From positions 372,001-436,000 of the forward strand of contig OY282354.1 of NCBI GenBank assembly GCA_958295485.1: DNA of 64,000 nt, given 5' to 3'. The position numbers and the translations under genes were made by a program. The notes beneath the pieces were generated by a model. It was given only the letters and a program-made list of their open reading frames with translations. It was not told the DNA's origin and ran no database searches. Shown in pieces: positions 33,759-43,305 of this stretch. Position 1 is the stretch's first letter, and each line of letters starts with the position of its first letter. This DNA is from an uncultured Gammaproteobacteria bacterium (GTDB taxonomy: Bacteria > Pseudomonadota > Gammaproteobacteria > Eutrophobiales > Eutrophobiaceae).

Positions 33759-34877
33759 ATGCGTATCCAACGGTTGGAAGTGTTTACGTTCCCTGTCCCA
33801 TTCAGGACGGTCTTCCGTCACGCATCAGCCAGCCGAAGACGGGCGGAGAACCTGATTGTCGCCGCTCACTCCGATACTGGGCACATCGGCTACGGTGAGG
33901 GCTGTCCACGGGACTACGTGACCGGTGAGACGGTGGACGGCGGCGCGGCGTTCATCCGGCGATACGCCGACGCGATAACGACGGAAGTCTCGGATGAGCG
34001 CGAACTCAGCGCCTGGACCGACGCTCATCAAGAGGTGATAGACCGGAACCCGGCCGCCTTCTGCGCGGTGGAACTTGCGGCGCTGGACCTGTTCGGGAAA
34101 ATCCGGGGCGTCCCCGTGGAGGACCTGTTGGGCGCGCCCCGGCTGGATGGCGTTTTCAGCTATTCCGCGGTGCTGGGCGATGCGCCCCAGCTTGTCTACC
34201 GCTGGCAGCTGCGTCGCTATTGGAGGTTGGGCTTTCGTGATTTCAAGGTCAAGGTTTCCGGCGACCGCCGGCGGGACGGCAGAAAGCTGGAGGCCTTTCT
34301 TGACAGGGGCGACCCGCGACTACGGCTGCGGCTCGACGCGAACAACCACTGGACATCCGTTGATGAATGCATCCGCCACATCGCCGACCTTCCGGGGAAT
34401 ATCTTCGCGGTCGAGGAGCCGCTGCAAGCAGGGGACCTGGACGGATTCCGGCAAGTGGGCGCGGCCTGCGGGACTGACATCATCCTTGATGAAAGCCTTA
34501 CACGGCGCGCTCAGTTGGACTCCCTGGACGCCGCCGGGCGGTGGCTTGTCAACGTGCGCGTCTCCAAGATGGGCGGGCTCCACAGGTCACTGGCGCTCGC
34601 GGCGGCAGCCGCCGCGCGGGGTATCGGCGTGATCGTCGGGGCCCAGGTGGGGGAAACCAGCATCCTCACCCGCGCCGGGTTGACGGTGATGAATGCCGCC
34701 CGTTCCAACCTCGCGGCCGCGGAAGGCGCGTTCGGGACGCGCCTGCTGCGCCAGGACCTGACTTCGGAGAGCCTGATGTTCGGTTACAACGGCGCGTTAC
34801 CCGCGGCGAACATCAAGGGAAGAGCCGGCCCCGGCCTCGGTTTGCAAATCCGCGAGCAAAGCCTCCAGGCCTATTAG
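33759..34877 (+). CDS. Enolase-superfamily dipeptide epimerase/muconate-cycloisomerase-type enzyme
   Basis: About 372 residues from the ATG at 33759 (MRIQRLEVFTFPVPF); the frame is open 15 codons upstream into the GH3 gene but that part looks non-native. Catalytic residues of the muconate-lactonizing subgroup are all present: K-x-K in FKVKVSG (about 163-165), metal ligands Asp in LRLDANN (about 193), Glu in VEEP (about 219), Asp in ILDES (about 244), and the second Lys in VSKMGG (about 270). Two Lys on opposite faces allow 1,1-proton transfer, as in L-Ala-D/L-Glu epimerases; o-succinylbenzoate synthase and racemases share this layout. In context it may invert the alpha carbon of an amino acid or N-acyl amino acid made by the GH3 enzyme. 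Confidence 0.82.
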   Translation: MRIQRLEVFTFPVPFRTVFRHASASRRRAENLIVAAHSDTGHIGYGEGCPRDYVTGETVDGGAAFIRRYADAITTEVSDERELSAWTDAHQEVIDRNPAAFCAVELAALDLFGKIRGVPVEDLLGAPRLDGVFSYSAVLGDAPQLVYRWQLRRYWRLGFRDFKVKVSGDRRRDGRKLEAFLDRGDPRLRLRLDANNHWTSVDECIRHIADLPGNIFAVEEPLQAGDLDGFRQVGAACGTDIILDESLTRRAQLDSLDAAGRWLVNVRVSKMGGLHRSLALAAAAAARGIGVIVGAQVGETSILTRAGLTVMNAARSNLAAAEGAFGTRLLRQDLTSESLMFGYNGALPAANIKGRAGPGLGLQIREQSLQAY

Positions 34878-35023
34878 ACCTCATGTTTCAGCCAGGAACT
34901 TGTGCCGGAAACAGCAGTTCCCAAACCTGCTTTCGACGAGATTGGCGGGAACTCTCGTGCCGGAAAAAAGCCTTCCGACACAGTTAGTCGCAAGTTAAAA
35001 CGCGATAGCCCGTATCTTCTTTT

Positions 35024-35362
35024 CTAATCCCAACGATCATCGCGCACCTGGACTATGCCGTTTTCAACGCGGGTCGGGAAAGTGGTCACGGGTTCGTAGG
35101 CCGGCGGGCTGAGGGCTTCGCCGGTCTTGATGCAAAAGCGCGCTCCGTGTCTGGGGCAGGTTATTTCTTCGCCTTCGATTAAATCTTCCGGGTCGAGACC
35201 GCAGCCAAGCAAGGGGGAACCGTCATGGGTACATACGTTTTCCAGGGCATGATATTGTCCATGGACGTTGATAACGGCGATGGCCACGTCATCCAGGTCC
35301 AGGAGCCGGGTCGCGCCCGGCGGGAAATTCTCACCAGCGGCTACGTCTGTCCAGTCAGGCAT
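35024..35362 (-). CDS. Rieske-type ferredoxin at the end of the suf operon
   Basis: About 112 residues from ATG (MPDWTDVAAGENF); an ATG nine codons upstream directly after the sufT stop is possible. The Rieske 2Fe-2S ligand motifs are CTHDGSPL and CPRHGARF. No membrane segment or fused oxygenase domain is seen, so it is a soluble electron carrier resembling those of ring-hydroxylating dioxygenases. Its place at the end of suf is found in several SufT-containing operons. Its electron-transfer partner is unknown. Confidence 0.88.
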   Translation of the reverse strand: MPDWTDVAAGENFPPGATRLLDLDDVAIAVINVHGQYHALENVCTHDGSPLLGCGLDPEDLIEGEEITCPRHGARFCIKTGEALSPPAYEPVTTFPTRVENGIVQVRDDRWD

Positions 35363-35389
35363 GGTTTGCGCCCGAAATGACGGAAGCAA

Positions 35390-35941
35390 TCACAGCAAGC
35401 CGGTTTCCAAGCGCGCCGCCTCAGTCATCATCTCCGGGCTCCAGGGAGGGTCGAAGGTTAATTCAACGTTTACCTGCGCGACGTTCGGCGCGGTGGCCAG
35501 CTTGCTCTGTACGTCCGCAGCCAGGAAATCCCCCATGCCGCAACCGGGCGCCGTCAGCGTCATGAGGATATCGACCTGGTTTCCGCCGGAGTTTGATTGT
35601 GAGATCCTGCAGTCGTAGATCAACCCCAATTCGACGATATTAATCGGGATCTCCGGATCATAACAGGTGCGCATCTGCGCCCAGAGATGTTCCTCATTGA
35701 TGGACCCGTCTTCATTGGGGATTTGTTCCTGGTTGATTTCATCCGGGATTTCAAAGCCGAGCGCATCAGCGTCTTTTGCGCCGACCTGGGCCAGGTTGCC
35801 GTTGACGTTGACCGTGTAATTGCCCCCCAGGGCCTGGGTGATAAACACCACGCTGCCTTCAGGCAGGGTAATGGGCGTGCCCGTGGGGATCAGTATGGCC
35901 TCACATTCCCGCTCGACGGTAATGACTTCGTTGGTGTACAT
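35390..35941 (-). CDS. sufT: SUF-system protein SufT (DUF59/MIP18-like)
   Basis: A 183-residue protein. The C-terminal DUF59 domain (about 85-183) has the signature IPINIVELGLIYDC and the cysteine of MTLTAPGCGMGDFL (about 127-140) used for cluster handling. The N-terminal extension (about 1-80) with TLPEGSVVFITQALGG is the part that defines SufT. It is an Fe-S maturation factor needed under high cluster demand. It starts 4 bases after sufU. Confidence 0.92.
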   Translation of the reverse strand: MYTNEVITVERECEAILIPTGTPITLPEGSVVFITQALGGNYTVNVNGNLAQVGAKDADALGFEIPDEINQEQIPNEDGSINEEHLWAQMRTCYDPEIPINIVELGLIYDCRISQSNSGGNQVDILMTLTAPGCGMGDFLAADVQSKLATAPNVAQVNVELTFDPPWSPEMMTEAARLETGLL

Positions 35942-35945
35942 GGCC

Positions 35946-36395
35946 TTATTCAGTGGTCACCGGCGTATCGTCCCCGGCCAGAACCGCCTGGAGCGTATGC
36001 CAGCACAAGGTCGCGCATTTCACCCGGCTCGGATAATCACGCACGCCGGCCAGCACAGCCAGTTTTCCGAATTTATCAAAATCGATTTGTTGGCCGCTGT
36101 CCGTCACCAGCTCGTGGAAGTCAGTGAAAATCGTTTCGGCCTCGGCGACGGACTTCCTTTTCACCTCCTCCGTCATTAACGAGGCTGACGCGATGGATAT
36201 GGCGCAACCGGAAGCGTCGAATTTGATGTCGGCTATGCGCCCGTCATCCACGTTTAAATACAGGGTCAACCGGTCCCCGCAAAGGGGATTGAAACCTTCC
36301 AGGATTTTTTGAGGATGTTCGATCTTCCCGAAATTTCGCGGACTGCGGTTATGATCAACGATCACTTCCTGGTATAAATCTTTTAAATCCAACAT
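35946..36395 (-). CDS. sufU: SufU-type Fe-S scaffold/sulfur-transfer protein
   Basis: A 149-residue IscU-fold protein. The three conserved cysteines are in NPLCGD (about 36-41), SGCAISIAS (about 62-70) and VKCATLCWHTL (about 125-135), and the Asp after the first Cys is kept. The longer segment between the second and third Cys distinguishes SufU from IscU. SufU accepts sulfur from SufS. It lies 5 bases after sufS. Confidence 0.92.
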   Translation of the reverse strand: MLDLKDLYQEVIVDHNRSPRNFGKIEHPQKILEGFNPLCGDRLTLYLNVDDGRIADIKFDASGCAISIASASLMTEEVKRKSVAEAETIFTDFHELVTDSGQQIDFDKFGKLAVLAGVRDYPSRVKCATLCWHTLQAVLAGDDTPVTTE

Positions 36396-36400
36396 GGTCG

Positions 36401-37660
36401 TTATTTGAAAATACGTTTGGCCTTGTCGATGCCCGTGATTAATTTGTCTATTTCTTCAATGGTATTGTAGAAGGCGAAAGACGCTCTTGCAGTGGCCGGG
36501 ATCTTGAATCTCTCCATCACCGGCATGGCGCAGTGGTGGCCGCTCCTGATGGCTATGCCGTCATGATCCAGTATGGTGCCAAGATCGTGGGGATGAATGC
36601 CATGGACTACGAACGATAAAATACTCGCCTTGTCTTTTGCGACGCCTATCAGTTTCAAGCCGGTGACGGTAGCCGCCGCTTCGGTTGCATACTGCAACAA
36701 CTCATGTTCATAATTCCCTATCCTGTCAATGCCTATGTTGTTGATATAGTCAATCGCCTCGCCCAGGCCAATAACGCCGGCTATATAGGGTGTGCCCGCT
36801 TCAAATTTATAGGGCAGATCGTTGTATAGCGTTTTTTCAAATGTCACCATTTTGATCATGTCGCCGCCGCCGTGGTGCGGGGGCATGTCTTCCAGCAACG
36901 CCTGTTTCCCATACAATACGCCGATACCGGTGGGGCCGAACAATTTATGCCCGGAGAAAGCATAAAAGTCACAATTCAATGCCCTGACGTCCACCTGCGT
37001 ATGCGGCGCCGCCTGCGCGCCGTCCAAAATGACAACGGCATTGGCTGCATGGGCAAGGTCGGTGATCTCTTTAACAGGATTGACCGTTCCCAGGGCATTT
37101 GAAATATGGGCGACCGACACAATCCTGGTTCTCTCGTTCAACAGGTTTTTGTACTCGTCCATGCTCAGCTCGCCGGCGTCATTGATCGGGATTACCTTCA
37201 GTATTGCGCCGGTTTGTTCGCACAACAGTTGCCAAGGCACGATGTTGGAGTGATGTTCCATTTCAGAGAGGATGATCTCATCACCCGCGCGCAGGTTGCT
37301 TCTGCCATAACTTTGTGCGATGAGGTTGATTCCCTCCGTCGTTCCGCGCACGAAAATAATTTCCTTGTCCGATGCGGCGTTGATGAAGTCTTTTACCTTG
37401 CCGCGCGAAGTTTCATATTTGTCGGTCGCCAGCTCACTCAAGGTATGCACGCCACGGTGGATATTGGAGTTGTAATCATGGTAATAATCATCCAGGGCGT
37501 CGATGACCTGCTGCGGTTTTTGTGACGTTGCGGCATTGTCGAGATAGACCAGGGGTTTGTCCCGAACGGTTCTCGACAGGATAGGGAAGTCCTGCCGATA
37601 TTCTTCCACGGGAAAACCGGGGTCAGACGCTGAGGGAGCGGCGGCATTCGGTTGCGTCAT
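36401..37660 (-). CDS. sufS: Cysteine desulfurase SufS
   Basis: A 419-residue PLP enzyme. The PLP lysine is in [16 protein letters not shown] (about 226-241), and the persulfide Cys in [13 protein letters not shown] (about 371-383), both at usual positions. It releases sulfur from cysteine for SufU and SufBCD. Its start overlaps the sufD stop by 4 bases. Confidence 0.96.
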   Translation of the reverse strand: MTQPNAAAPSASDPGFPVEEYRQDFPILSRTVRDKPLVYLDNAATSQKPQQVIDALDDYYHDYNSNIHRGVHTLSELATDKYETSRGKVKDFINAASDKEIIFVRGTTEGINLIAQSYGRSNLRAGDEIILSEMEHHSNIVPWQLLCEQTGAILKVIPINDAGELSMDEYKNLLNERTRIVSVAHISNALGTVNPVKEITDLAHAANAVVILDGAQAAPHTQVDVRALNCDFYAFSGHKLFGPTGIGVLYGKQALLEDMPPHHGGGDMIKMVTFEKTLYNDLPYKFEAGTPYIAGVIGLGEAIDYINNIGIDRIGNYEHELLQYATEAAATVTGLKLIGVAKDKASILSFVVHGIHPHDLGTILDHDGIAIRSGHHCAMPVMERFKIPATARASFAFYNTIEEIDKLITGIDKAKRIFK

Positions 37661-38988
37661 TTCATAAACCCTTTAATCAGGTCGGTATCGGGCAGCTCAC
37701 CGACAACGTTGTATTCAAGACGTTTTCTGAGCTCAGGCAGTTTGATATTGCGTATGACTTCATCCGCAAACGCGTATATCAACAGGCTCTTTGCCGTATC
37801 CTTGTCCAGGGCCCTGGTTCGCAGGTAAAACAGCATGTTTTCATCGAGTCGGCCAACCGTTGCGCCATGACTGCATTTTACGTCGTCGGCATAAATCTCC
37901 AGCTCCGGCTTGGTGTCCACCTCGGCGTTGCCTGAGAGCAATAAATTTGCATTGGATTGATGCGCCTGGGTTTTTTGAGCCTGTTCATGCACGATCACCT
38001 TGCCGTTAAAGACCGCGCGCGCCCGTCCGCCCATGACGCCCCGGTAATGTTCATTGCTGACTGTATGGGGTTGCTTGTGTTCTATCAGGGTATGGTTGTC
38101 GATGTGTTGCCTGTTATTGGCAAGGTATAAGCCGTTAAGGTTGATTTCCGCCCCCGGTTCATCCAGTTCAACGTCAATGTCGCTTCTCGCCAGACTCCCG
38201 CCAAGGGATAAGGAATGGCAATCAATCCGGCTGTTGCGCTGTTGCCTGATTTTAGTGTTGCCGATATGGAAGGCGCGATGACCTTCCTGCTGAATTTTGT
38301 AGTAGTCCAGTTGGGCGCTGTCCTGACATAGTATTTGCGTGCGGCTGTTTGTGAAATATTCGGTATCTTCCCCCCCGGCGTAAGTTTCAATGATGGTCGC
38401 CCGGGCTTGCCGGCCCAGTACAATCAGGTTGCGGGGGTGCGACATGATTGATTCGGTATTTTTGTCAGTCGCATAAATAACGTGTATCGGCGCGGGGACT
38501 TGCGTTCCGTCAGGAATATGGATAAGCGCGCCATCATTGAGAAACACGATGTTCAAAGCCGTAAAGGCATGGTCGATTTCTTCTCCCGGCCCGGTTAAAA
38601 ATCGCTCCGGCAAGGCCGGGTTTTCAGATTTCACCGACGCTAAGGACCGCGCCGTCACTTCATCTGGTAAATTCCCGGCCCTCGAGAGGTTTTCCGAGAA
38701 GCCCCCGTTGATAAAAACCAGGTCGTGGCAATCAAGCCCGGAAAAGCGCAGGGTATCGATGAAGCCCCCGTCCACGGCTTCCGGAGTGGCCGGGCCAAGT
38801 GTGAATTTCCTCCTGGTAATGGGTGAGACGTCGGTATATTTCCACTTCTCTCTTTTACGCGTCGGGAAGCCGTTGCTTTGCAGGTATTCCAGGGCATCGG
38901 CGCGCTGCTTCGGCAGCCAGTCGGACAGCCGGTTGTTTTTGAACCGGTCAAATTCAGTGAGATAATGACTGACAGCCGCTTCACTCAT
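37657..38988 (-). CDS. sufD: Fe-S assembly protein SufD
   Basis: A 443-residue beta-helix protein of the SufB/SufD family with the C-terminal core (about 180-410) including [23 protein letters not shown] features (positions about 300-320) and [23 protein letters not shown] near the end (about 375-397). It forms the SufBC2D scaffold complex. Both ends overlap neighbours by 4 bases (sufC and sufS), indicating tight coupling. Confidence 0.94.
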   Translation of the reverse strand: MSEAAVSHYLTEFDRFKNNRLSDWLPKQRADALEYLQSNGFPTRKREKWKYTDVSPITRRKFTLGPATPEAVDGGFIDTLRFSGLDCHDLVFINGGFSENLSRAGNLPDEVTARSLASVKSENPALPERFLTGPGEEIDHAFTALNIVFLNDGALIHIPDGTQVPAPIHVIYATDKNTESIMSHPRNLIVLGRQARATIIETYAGGEDTEYFTNSRTQILCQDSAQLDYYKIQQEGHRAFHIGNTKIRQQRNSRIDCHSLSLGGSLARSDIDVELDEPGAEINLNGLYLANNRQHIDNHTLIEHKQPHTVSNEHYRGVMGGRARAVFNGKVIVHEQAQKTQAHQSNANLLLSGNAEVDTKPELEIYADDVKCSHGATVGRLDENMLFYLRTRALDKDTAKSLLIYAFADEVIRNIKLPELRKRLEYNVVGELPDTDLIKGFMK

Positions 38989-39740
38989 GCCGCGCGCGCC
39001 TCTTGTTTGATCCAGTCATAACCTTTTTCTTCAAGTTCTATCGCCAGTCCGCGGTCCCCGGATTTGATGATTCGGCCATCTGACAACACGTGCACCTGGT
39101 CCGGGACGATATATTCCAGCAACCTTTGATAATGGGTCACCAGGACGATGGCGCGGTTTTCGTTGCGTAGCGTGTTGACACCTTCGGCGACAATTTTCAA
39201 GGCGTCGATGTCCAGGCCGGAATCTGTTTCATCCAGAATAGCCAGCCTGGGTTCCAGGACGGCCATTTGAAAAATTTCATTGCGTTTTTTTTCCCCGCCG
39301 GAGAAACCTTCATTAACGGATCGGTTAAGCAGGCTTTCATCCATCTTCACCAGTTGCATTTTTTCACGCACTATCTTCAAAAAATCAACCGCGTCCAGTT
39401 CCGGCTCGCCCCGGTGGACGCGAACGGCGTTGACTGCCGCTTTAAGCAGGTAAATATTATTGACCCCCGGGATTTCCACCGGATATTGAAAAGCCAGGAA
39501 GATGCCTTTCCGCGCCCGTTCTTCAGGCGCCAGGTCGAAGATGTCCTGATCATCATATTTGATGATGCCTGAGGTGACTTCATAGCCCTCCCGACCGGCC
39601 AGGACATTCGCCAGGGTGCTTTTGCCTGAGCCGTTGGGGCCCATAATGGCGTGTACCTCGCCGGCCTGGACCGCCAGGCTCAACCCTTTCAGTATCTGTT
39701 TTTTTTCAACGCTGACTTGCAGGTTTTCTATTGTTAGCAT
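38985..39740 (-). CDS. sufC: Fe-S assembly ATPase SufC
   Basis: A 251-residue ABC-type ATPase. Walker A is GPNGSGKST (about 34-42), the ABC signature FSGGEKKRNE (about 149-158), and Walker B LAILDETDSGLD (about 169-180). The family replaces the usual SGGQ with SGGEKKR. It powers conformational changes in SufBC2D. Confidence 0.96.
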   Translation of the reverse strand: MLTIENLQVSVEKKQILKGLSLAVQAGEVHAIMGPNGSGKSTLANVLAGREGYEVTSGIIKYDDQDIFDLAPEERARKGIFLAFQYPVEIPGVNNIYLLKAAVNAVRVHRGEPELDAVDFLKIVREKMQLVKMDESLLNRSVNEGFSGGEKKRNEIFQMAVLEPRLAILDETDSGLDIDALKIVAEGVNTLRNENRAIVLVTHYQRLLEYIVPDQVHVLSDGRIIKSGDRGLAIELEEKGYDWIKQEARAA

Positions 39741-39789
39741 TTGGCCGCCTTTGCCTCCCCCAAACGGGGAATGAGTTTGTTATCCATGG

Positions 39790-41238
39790 TCACCCGACTG
39801 CGCCTTCAAGGGTGAGGTTAAGAAGTTTCTGCGCCTCTACCGCAAATTCCATGGGCAGCTCCTTGAATACTTCTTTACAAAAACCGTTCACTATCATGTT
39901 TATCGCGTCTTCTTCATCGATGCCCCGTTGACGACAGTAAAACAGTTGATCATCGCTTATCCTGGACGTGGTCGCCTCATGTTCGACCACTGCGGTCGCA
40001 TTTTTGGTTTCGATATAGGGAAATGTATGGGCGCCGCAGGTATCGCCCATCAGCAATGAATCACACTGCGTATAGTTGCGCGCGTTATCCGCTCTTTTGC
40101 CGATATTGACCAACCCCCGGTAAGCATTCTGCGCCCGCCCTGCGGATATGCCCTTGGAGATGATAGTGCTGCGGGTATTCTTGCCCAGGTGTATCATTTT
40201 GGTGCCGGTATCCGCCTGCTGGTAATTATTCGTGACGGCAACGGAGTAGAATTCACCGATGGAATTGTCCCCGCGCAGGACACAGCTTGGATATTTCCAG
40301 GTAATGGCAGAGCCGGTTTCAATCTGCGTCCAGGAGATTTTGGAATCAGCGCCGCGGCAATCACCGCGTTTTGTGACGAAGTTATAGATTCCACCCACCC
40401 CGTTTTCATCACCCGGATACCAGTTTTGCACGGTGGAGTATTTTATTTCCGCGCCGTCCAGGGCAACCAGCTCTACGACGGCGGCGTGCAACTGGTTTTC
40501 ATCGCGCATCGGCGCCGTGCAACCTTCCAGGTAACTGACGTGGCTGCCTTCCTCGGCAACGATCAGGGTGCGCTCGAACTGGCCGGTATTCGCGGCATTA
40601 ATACGGAAGTACGTTGATAACTCCAGCGGGCAACGAGTATTTTTGGGAATAAAACAAAATGAACCGTCCGTGAAGACGGCAGAGTTCAACGCCGCATAAT
40701 AGTTATCCGCCGCCGGCACCACGCTGCCCAGATATTGCCTGACCAGTTCAGGATGATTTTGCACGGCCTCGGAAAATGAGCAGAAAATGACACCGGCGTC
40801 CGCCAGTTTTTCCTTGAAAGTCGTCGCTACCGATACGCTGTCAAAGACGGCGTCCACCGCCACGCCGGCCAGCATTTTTTGCTCATGCAGCGGAATGCCC
40901 AATTTCTCATAGGTTTCCAGTAGTTTCGGGTCAACCTCATCCAGACTTTTCGGCCCGTCCGCCCCGGATTTAGGGGCTGAGTAATAGGATATGGCCTGGT
41001 AATCGATGGCCGGGTAATGCACGTGCGCCCAATCCGGCTCGGGCATCTTTATCCAGCGCCGATACGCTTGCAGGCGCCATTCCAACAGCCAGTCGGGTTC
41101 ATCTTTCTTGGTGGAGATCAATTCTATGACCGCTTCATTCAAACCCGGCGCGACGGTATCCGTATCGATTTCAGTGACGAAACCGTGTTTGTATTCTTTA
41201 TGTACTAATTCCTCGACTTCTGGTGTTTGATCTGTCAT
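39790..41238 (-). CDS. sufB: Fe-S assembly protein SufB
   Basis: 482 residues from [14 protein letters not shown]; a GGAGG ribosome-binding site eight bases upstream favours this start over one ten codons earlier. The family core includes [21 protein letters not shown] near the C-terminus, and Cys at the position used for cluster assembly in [15 protein letters not shown] (about 300-314). It is the largest subunit of SufBC2D. It lies 49 bases before sufC. Confidence 0.95.
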   Translation of the reverse strand: MTDQTPEVEELVHKEYKHGFVTEIDTDTVAPGLNEAVIELISTKKDEPDWLLEWRLQAYRRWIKMPEPDWAHVHYPAIDYQAISYYSAPKSGADGPKSLDEVDPKLLETYEKLGIPLHEQKMLAGVAVDAVFDSVSVATTFKEKLADAGVIFCSFSEAVQNHPELVRQYLGSVVPAADNYYAALNSAVFTDGSFCFIPKNTRCPLELSTYFRINAANTGQFERTLIVAEEGSHVSYLEGCTAPMRDENQLHAAVVELVALDGAEIKYSTVQNWYPGDENGVGGIYNFVTKRGDCRGADSKISWTQIETGSAITWKYPSCVLRGDNSIGEFYSVAVTNNYQQADTGTKMIHLGKNTRSTIISKGISAGRAQNAYRGLVNIGKRADNARNYTQCDSLLMGDTCGAHTFPYIETKNATAVVEHEATTSRISDDQLFYCRQRGIDEEDAINMIVNGFCKEVFKELPMEFAVEAQKLLNLTLEGAVG

Positions 41239-41328
41239 GTAGCGCTTTCCTCCGTCATTTCCACGCAAACCCTGTCTCGTACTTGATACGGGAAGGGAAT
41301 CCGGCCTCAGCCGTTGGCGTCCGGCTTG

Positions 41329-41691
41329 TCATGTGACGCCTGCCGCGTTTTCATCGGCTATGCTGAAGCTCTCGCCGCAACCGCAGGTTTCGCCCACGTT
41401 CGGGTTATGAAACCTGAAGCCTTCGTTCAACCCCTCCCTGACAAAATCCAGCTCCGTCCCGGCCAGGTAGCGCAGACTATGCTCATCGACGACGACGGTA
41501 ACGCCTTTTGTTTCAAATGACGCGTCATGCTCATTCACCGCTTCCGCCGCTTCAATTACGTATTGATAACCCGAGCAACCGGTGGGTTTTACTGCTACGC
41601 GCAAGCCGATTCCCTGCTCTTCTTTCGCCAGGTAATTTTTCACGTGCTCTGCGGCGCGCTCGGTTAATGCAATTTCATTATTCGACATCAA
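41329..41691 (-). CDS. A-type iron-sulfur carrier protein (SufA/ErpA/IscA family)
   Basis: A 120-residue protein with the three conserved Cys: KPTGCSGYQY (about 36-45) and ETCGCGESF (about 101-109). The family receives clusters from SufBCD and delivers them to apo-proteins. It lies between iscR and sufB, so SufA is the likely functional name, but ErpA cannot be excluded from sequence alone. Confidence 0.93.
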   Translation of the reverse strand: MMSNNEIALTERAAEHVKNYLAKEEQGIGLRVAVKPTGCSGYQYVIEAAEAVNEHDASFETKGVTVVVDEHSLRYLAGTELDFVREGLNEGFRFHNPNVGETCGCGESFSIADENAAGVT

Positions 41692-41741
41692 TGACTACCT
41701 CTTTTGTTTTTCATGCCTGACAATTCAGGGTTTTCATAAAA

Positions 41742-42191
41742 TCACATGCGTACAAGGACATGCTCCTGCCGGGCCGAAACCTGTTTGACGGATTGGCGCT
41801 GAACCAGGTCGGACAAGCTGATGCCGCTAAGAAAATTCGTAATTTGCAGGCTCAGGTCTTCCCACAGGTCATGGGTTAAACAGGGCTGGTCAGCCTGACA
41901 GTTTTTATGGCCGCCACAACGGGTGGCGTCCACCTGTTCGTCCACGGCTCGGATCACGTCGGCAACGGAAATATCCGCCATGGGTTGCTGCAAGCAGTAA
42001 CCGCCGCCAGGCCCGCGCGCGCTGCTTATCAGCTCCTGCTTTCTCAATCGCAGGAACAACTGTTCCAAATACGCTAATGAGATGCCTTGCCGTTTGGATA
42101 TATCCATCAGGTTGGTAGGCCCGCAGTCTTCGTGCAGGGCCAAATCCAGCATTGCAGTGACGGCATACCGTCCCTTCGTTGTTAATCGCAT
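41742..42191 (-). CDS. iscR: Rrf2-family Fe-S regulator IscR
   Basis: 149 residues from [21 protein letters not shown], the family start; a longer open frame upstream is translated repeat DNA. The winged-helix domain spans about 1-85 ([19 protein letters not shown] is the recognition region). The cluster ligands are three Cys in [19 protein letters not shown] (spaced C-x5-C-x5-C) with a His just after. IscR with a 2Fe-2S cluster represses its own operon through type 1 sites; two such sites lie upstream at 42358-42407. Confidence 0.95.
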   Translation of the reverse strand: MRLTTKGRYAVTAMLDLALHEDCGPTNLMDISKRQGISLAYLEQLFLRLRKQELISSARGPGGGYCLQQPMADISVADVIRAVDEQVDATRCGGHKNCQADQPCLTHDLWEDLSLQITNFLSGISLSDLVQRQSVKQVSARQEHVLVRM

Positions 42192-42211
42192 AGTCAGCTC
42201 ACTATCAGGTA

Positions 42212-42300
42212 TTAACTCGCATATCTCACCAAATCGCTTGTCGTCAACGGAAAATTCCCTGTCGTCAATGAGTTGCCAGGATTGCATCCCTTTACCGCCA
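42212..42300 (+). repeat. Dispersed intergenic repeat, full-length copy in the iscR leader
   Basis: An 89-base copy starting TTAACTCGCATATCTCACC and ending CATCCCTTTACCGCC. It lies between the iscR start codon (42191) and the IscR sites (42358-42407), so it is probably transcribed as part of the suf mRNA leader. Confidence 0.8.
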
Positions 42301-42357
42301 TCACATCCACTAGTAAGATATACGAGTTAAAGCGTTTCAAGGGACGGGCAGCTTTAC

Positions 42358-42382
42358 ATACCCTACCGTTTTAGTCAAGTAT
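42358..42382. promoter_or_regulatory. IscR type 1 binding site, proximal to iscR
   Basis: The 25 bases match the E. coli IscR type 1 consensus (ATASYYGACT-RWWW-YAGTCRRSTAT) at 23 positions. The right half TAGTCAAGTAT is perfect. The left half is ATACCCTACC, with two mismatches. Read on the minus strand it contains TTGACT, a good -35 element. The site lies about 170 bases upstream of the iscR ATG. Confidence 0.75.
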
Positions 42383-42407
42383 TTTTCCGACTATTTTAAT
42401 CAGGTAT
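42383..42407. promoter_or_regulatory. Second IscR type 1-like site, abutting the first
   Basis: Bases 42383-42407 match the type 1 consensus at 21 of 25 positions, including CCGACTATTTTAATCAGGTAT at the right end split as CCGACTATTT and TAATCAGGTAT. It starts at the base after the first site ends. Paired IscR sites also occur at E. coli iscR. Confidence 0.6.
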
Positions 42408-42516
42408 TTGTGGTGGCATAACTGCTTGATAATAAACAGATAATTACTTTCCGGGATGATCTGACGCGGTACTTGGCGGCGCAATCAACGCGCGCCGGGT
42501 GGGAAATACGGGTTAA

Positions 42517-43107
42517 TTACGTTTTTTCTTCCCCGAATTTTCGCAGGAGGCGTTCCAGGCGCAACTGGGGTAGGGCCCACTGGGGCGATAATTCGATTGC
42601 CCGGCGGTAATCGACTTTCGCATTATTCAACTCGTTGTTATTTTCGTAGGCCATGCCACGATTAAAATAGGCAATGTGATCTTTCGGCAAGGTCAATTCG
42701 AGGGCGATTGTGTATTGTCGTATCGCCACTTCATATTTTTCGCTCAGCAAATAAAGGTTGCCCAGGTTGACATAAACTTCACCGGAACCCGGACCGAGCT
42801 CAATAGCGGACTTGTAGTCTTTTAATGCCTGTTGATATTCCTCCATGGCGGCATACACAATCCCCCGGTTGACATGAGTTGCAAGCAAGTCCTTGCGGGA
42901 TAATTTGGCGAGGAATATCGCTTGATTACATTCTTCCAGGTCCTGCTTGGAGGCGTTGTTCAACTGGATAGCGACGGTTGCGGCCGTGTAACAGTTTCGG
43001 GCAAAAGAACCGCCGCCGATAACGCTCATTGACTGGGCGCTGACGTTCACGGATGATGTAATAAAAGCGATAGACAAGATCAGGGAAACAAGCCGTAATG
43101 AAATCAT
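42517..43107 (-). CDS. Secreted TPR-repeat protein of unknown function
   Basis: About 196 residues from ATG MISLRLVSLILSIAFITS; an ATG four codons upstream is also possible. An N-terminal signal peptide (cleavage near NVSAQS, about 24) is followed by TPR units, for example HVNRGIVYAAMEEYQQALKD and YVNLGNLYLLSEKYEVAIRQ. It is a periplasmic TPR protein with no recognised specific family. The neighbouring region upstream contains the IscR sites, which read the other way. Confidence 0.75.
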   Translation of the reverse strand: MISLRLVSLILSIAFITSSVNVSAQSMSVIGGGSFARNCYTAATVAIQLNNASKQDLEECNQAIFLAKLSRKDLLATHVNRGIVYAAMEEYQQALKDYKSAIELGPGSGEVYVNLGNLYLLSEKYEVAIRQYTIALELTLPKDHIAYFNRGMAYENNNELNNAKVDYRRAIELSPQWALPQLRLERLLRKFGEEKT

Positions 43108-43305
43108 TTGCGCCACCATTCACCCACCGTCTCCGGTTACAGGCTACTGAATATTATTCATAAAAATCCTGTTCATCCTGTATATCCATGCTACTTGTAA
43201 GTATAGATAAAAAAAACCATCCTGCCATGTTATATTTATGGATGCTTAGTAGTTCCTTGTATCATTGGTGTTTTGAGCGCCTGAAAATCGGGAGATAAGT
43301 AAATA

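Noticed and set aside
42192..42287. 32-codon N-terminal extension of iscR
   Set aside because: It is translated repeat DNA; IscR proteins start at [11 protein letters not shown].
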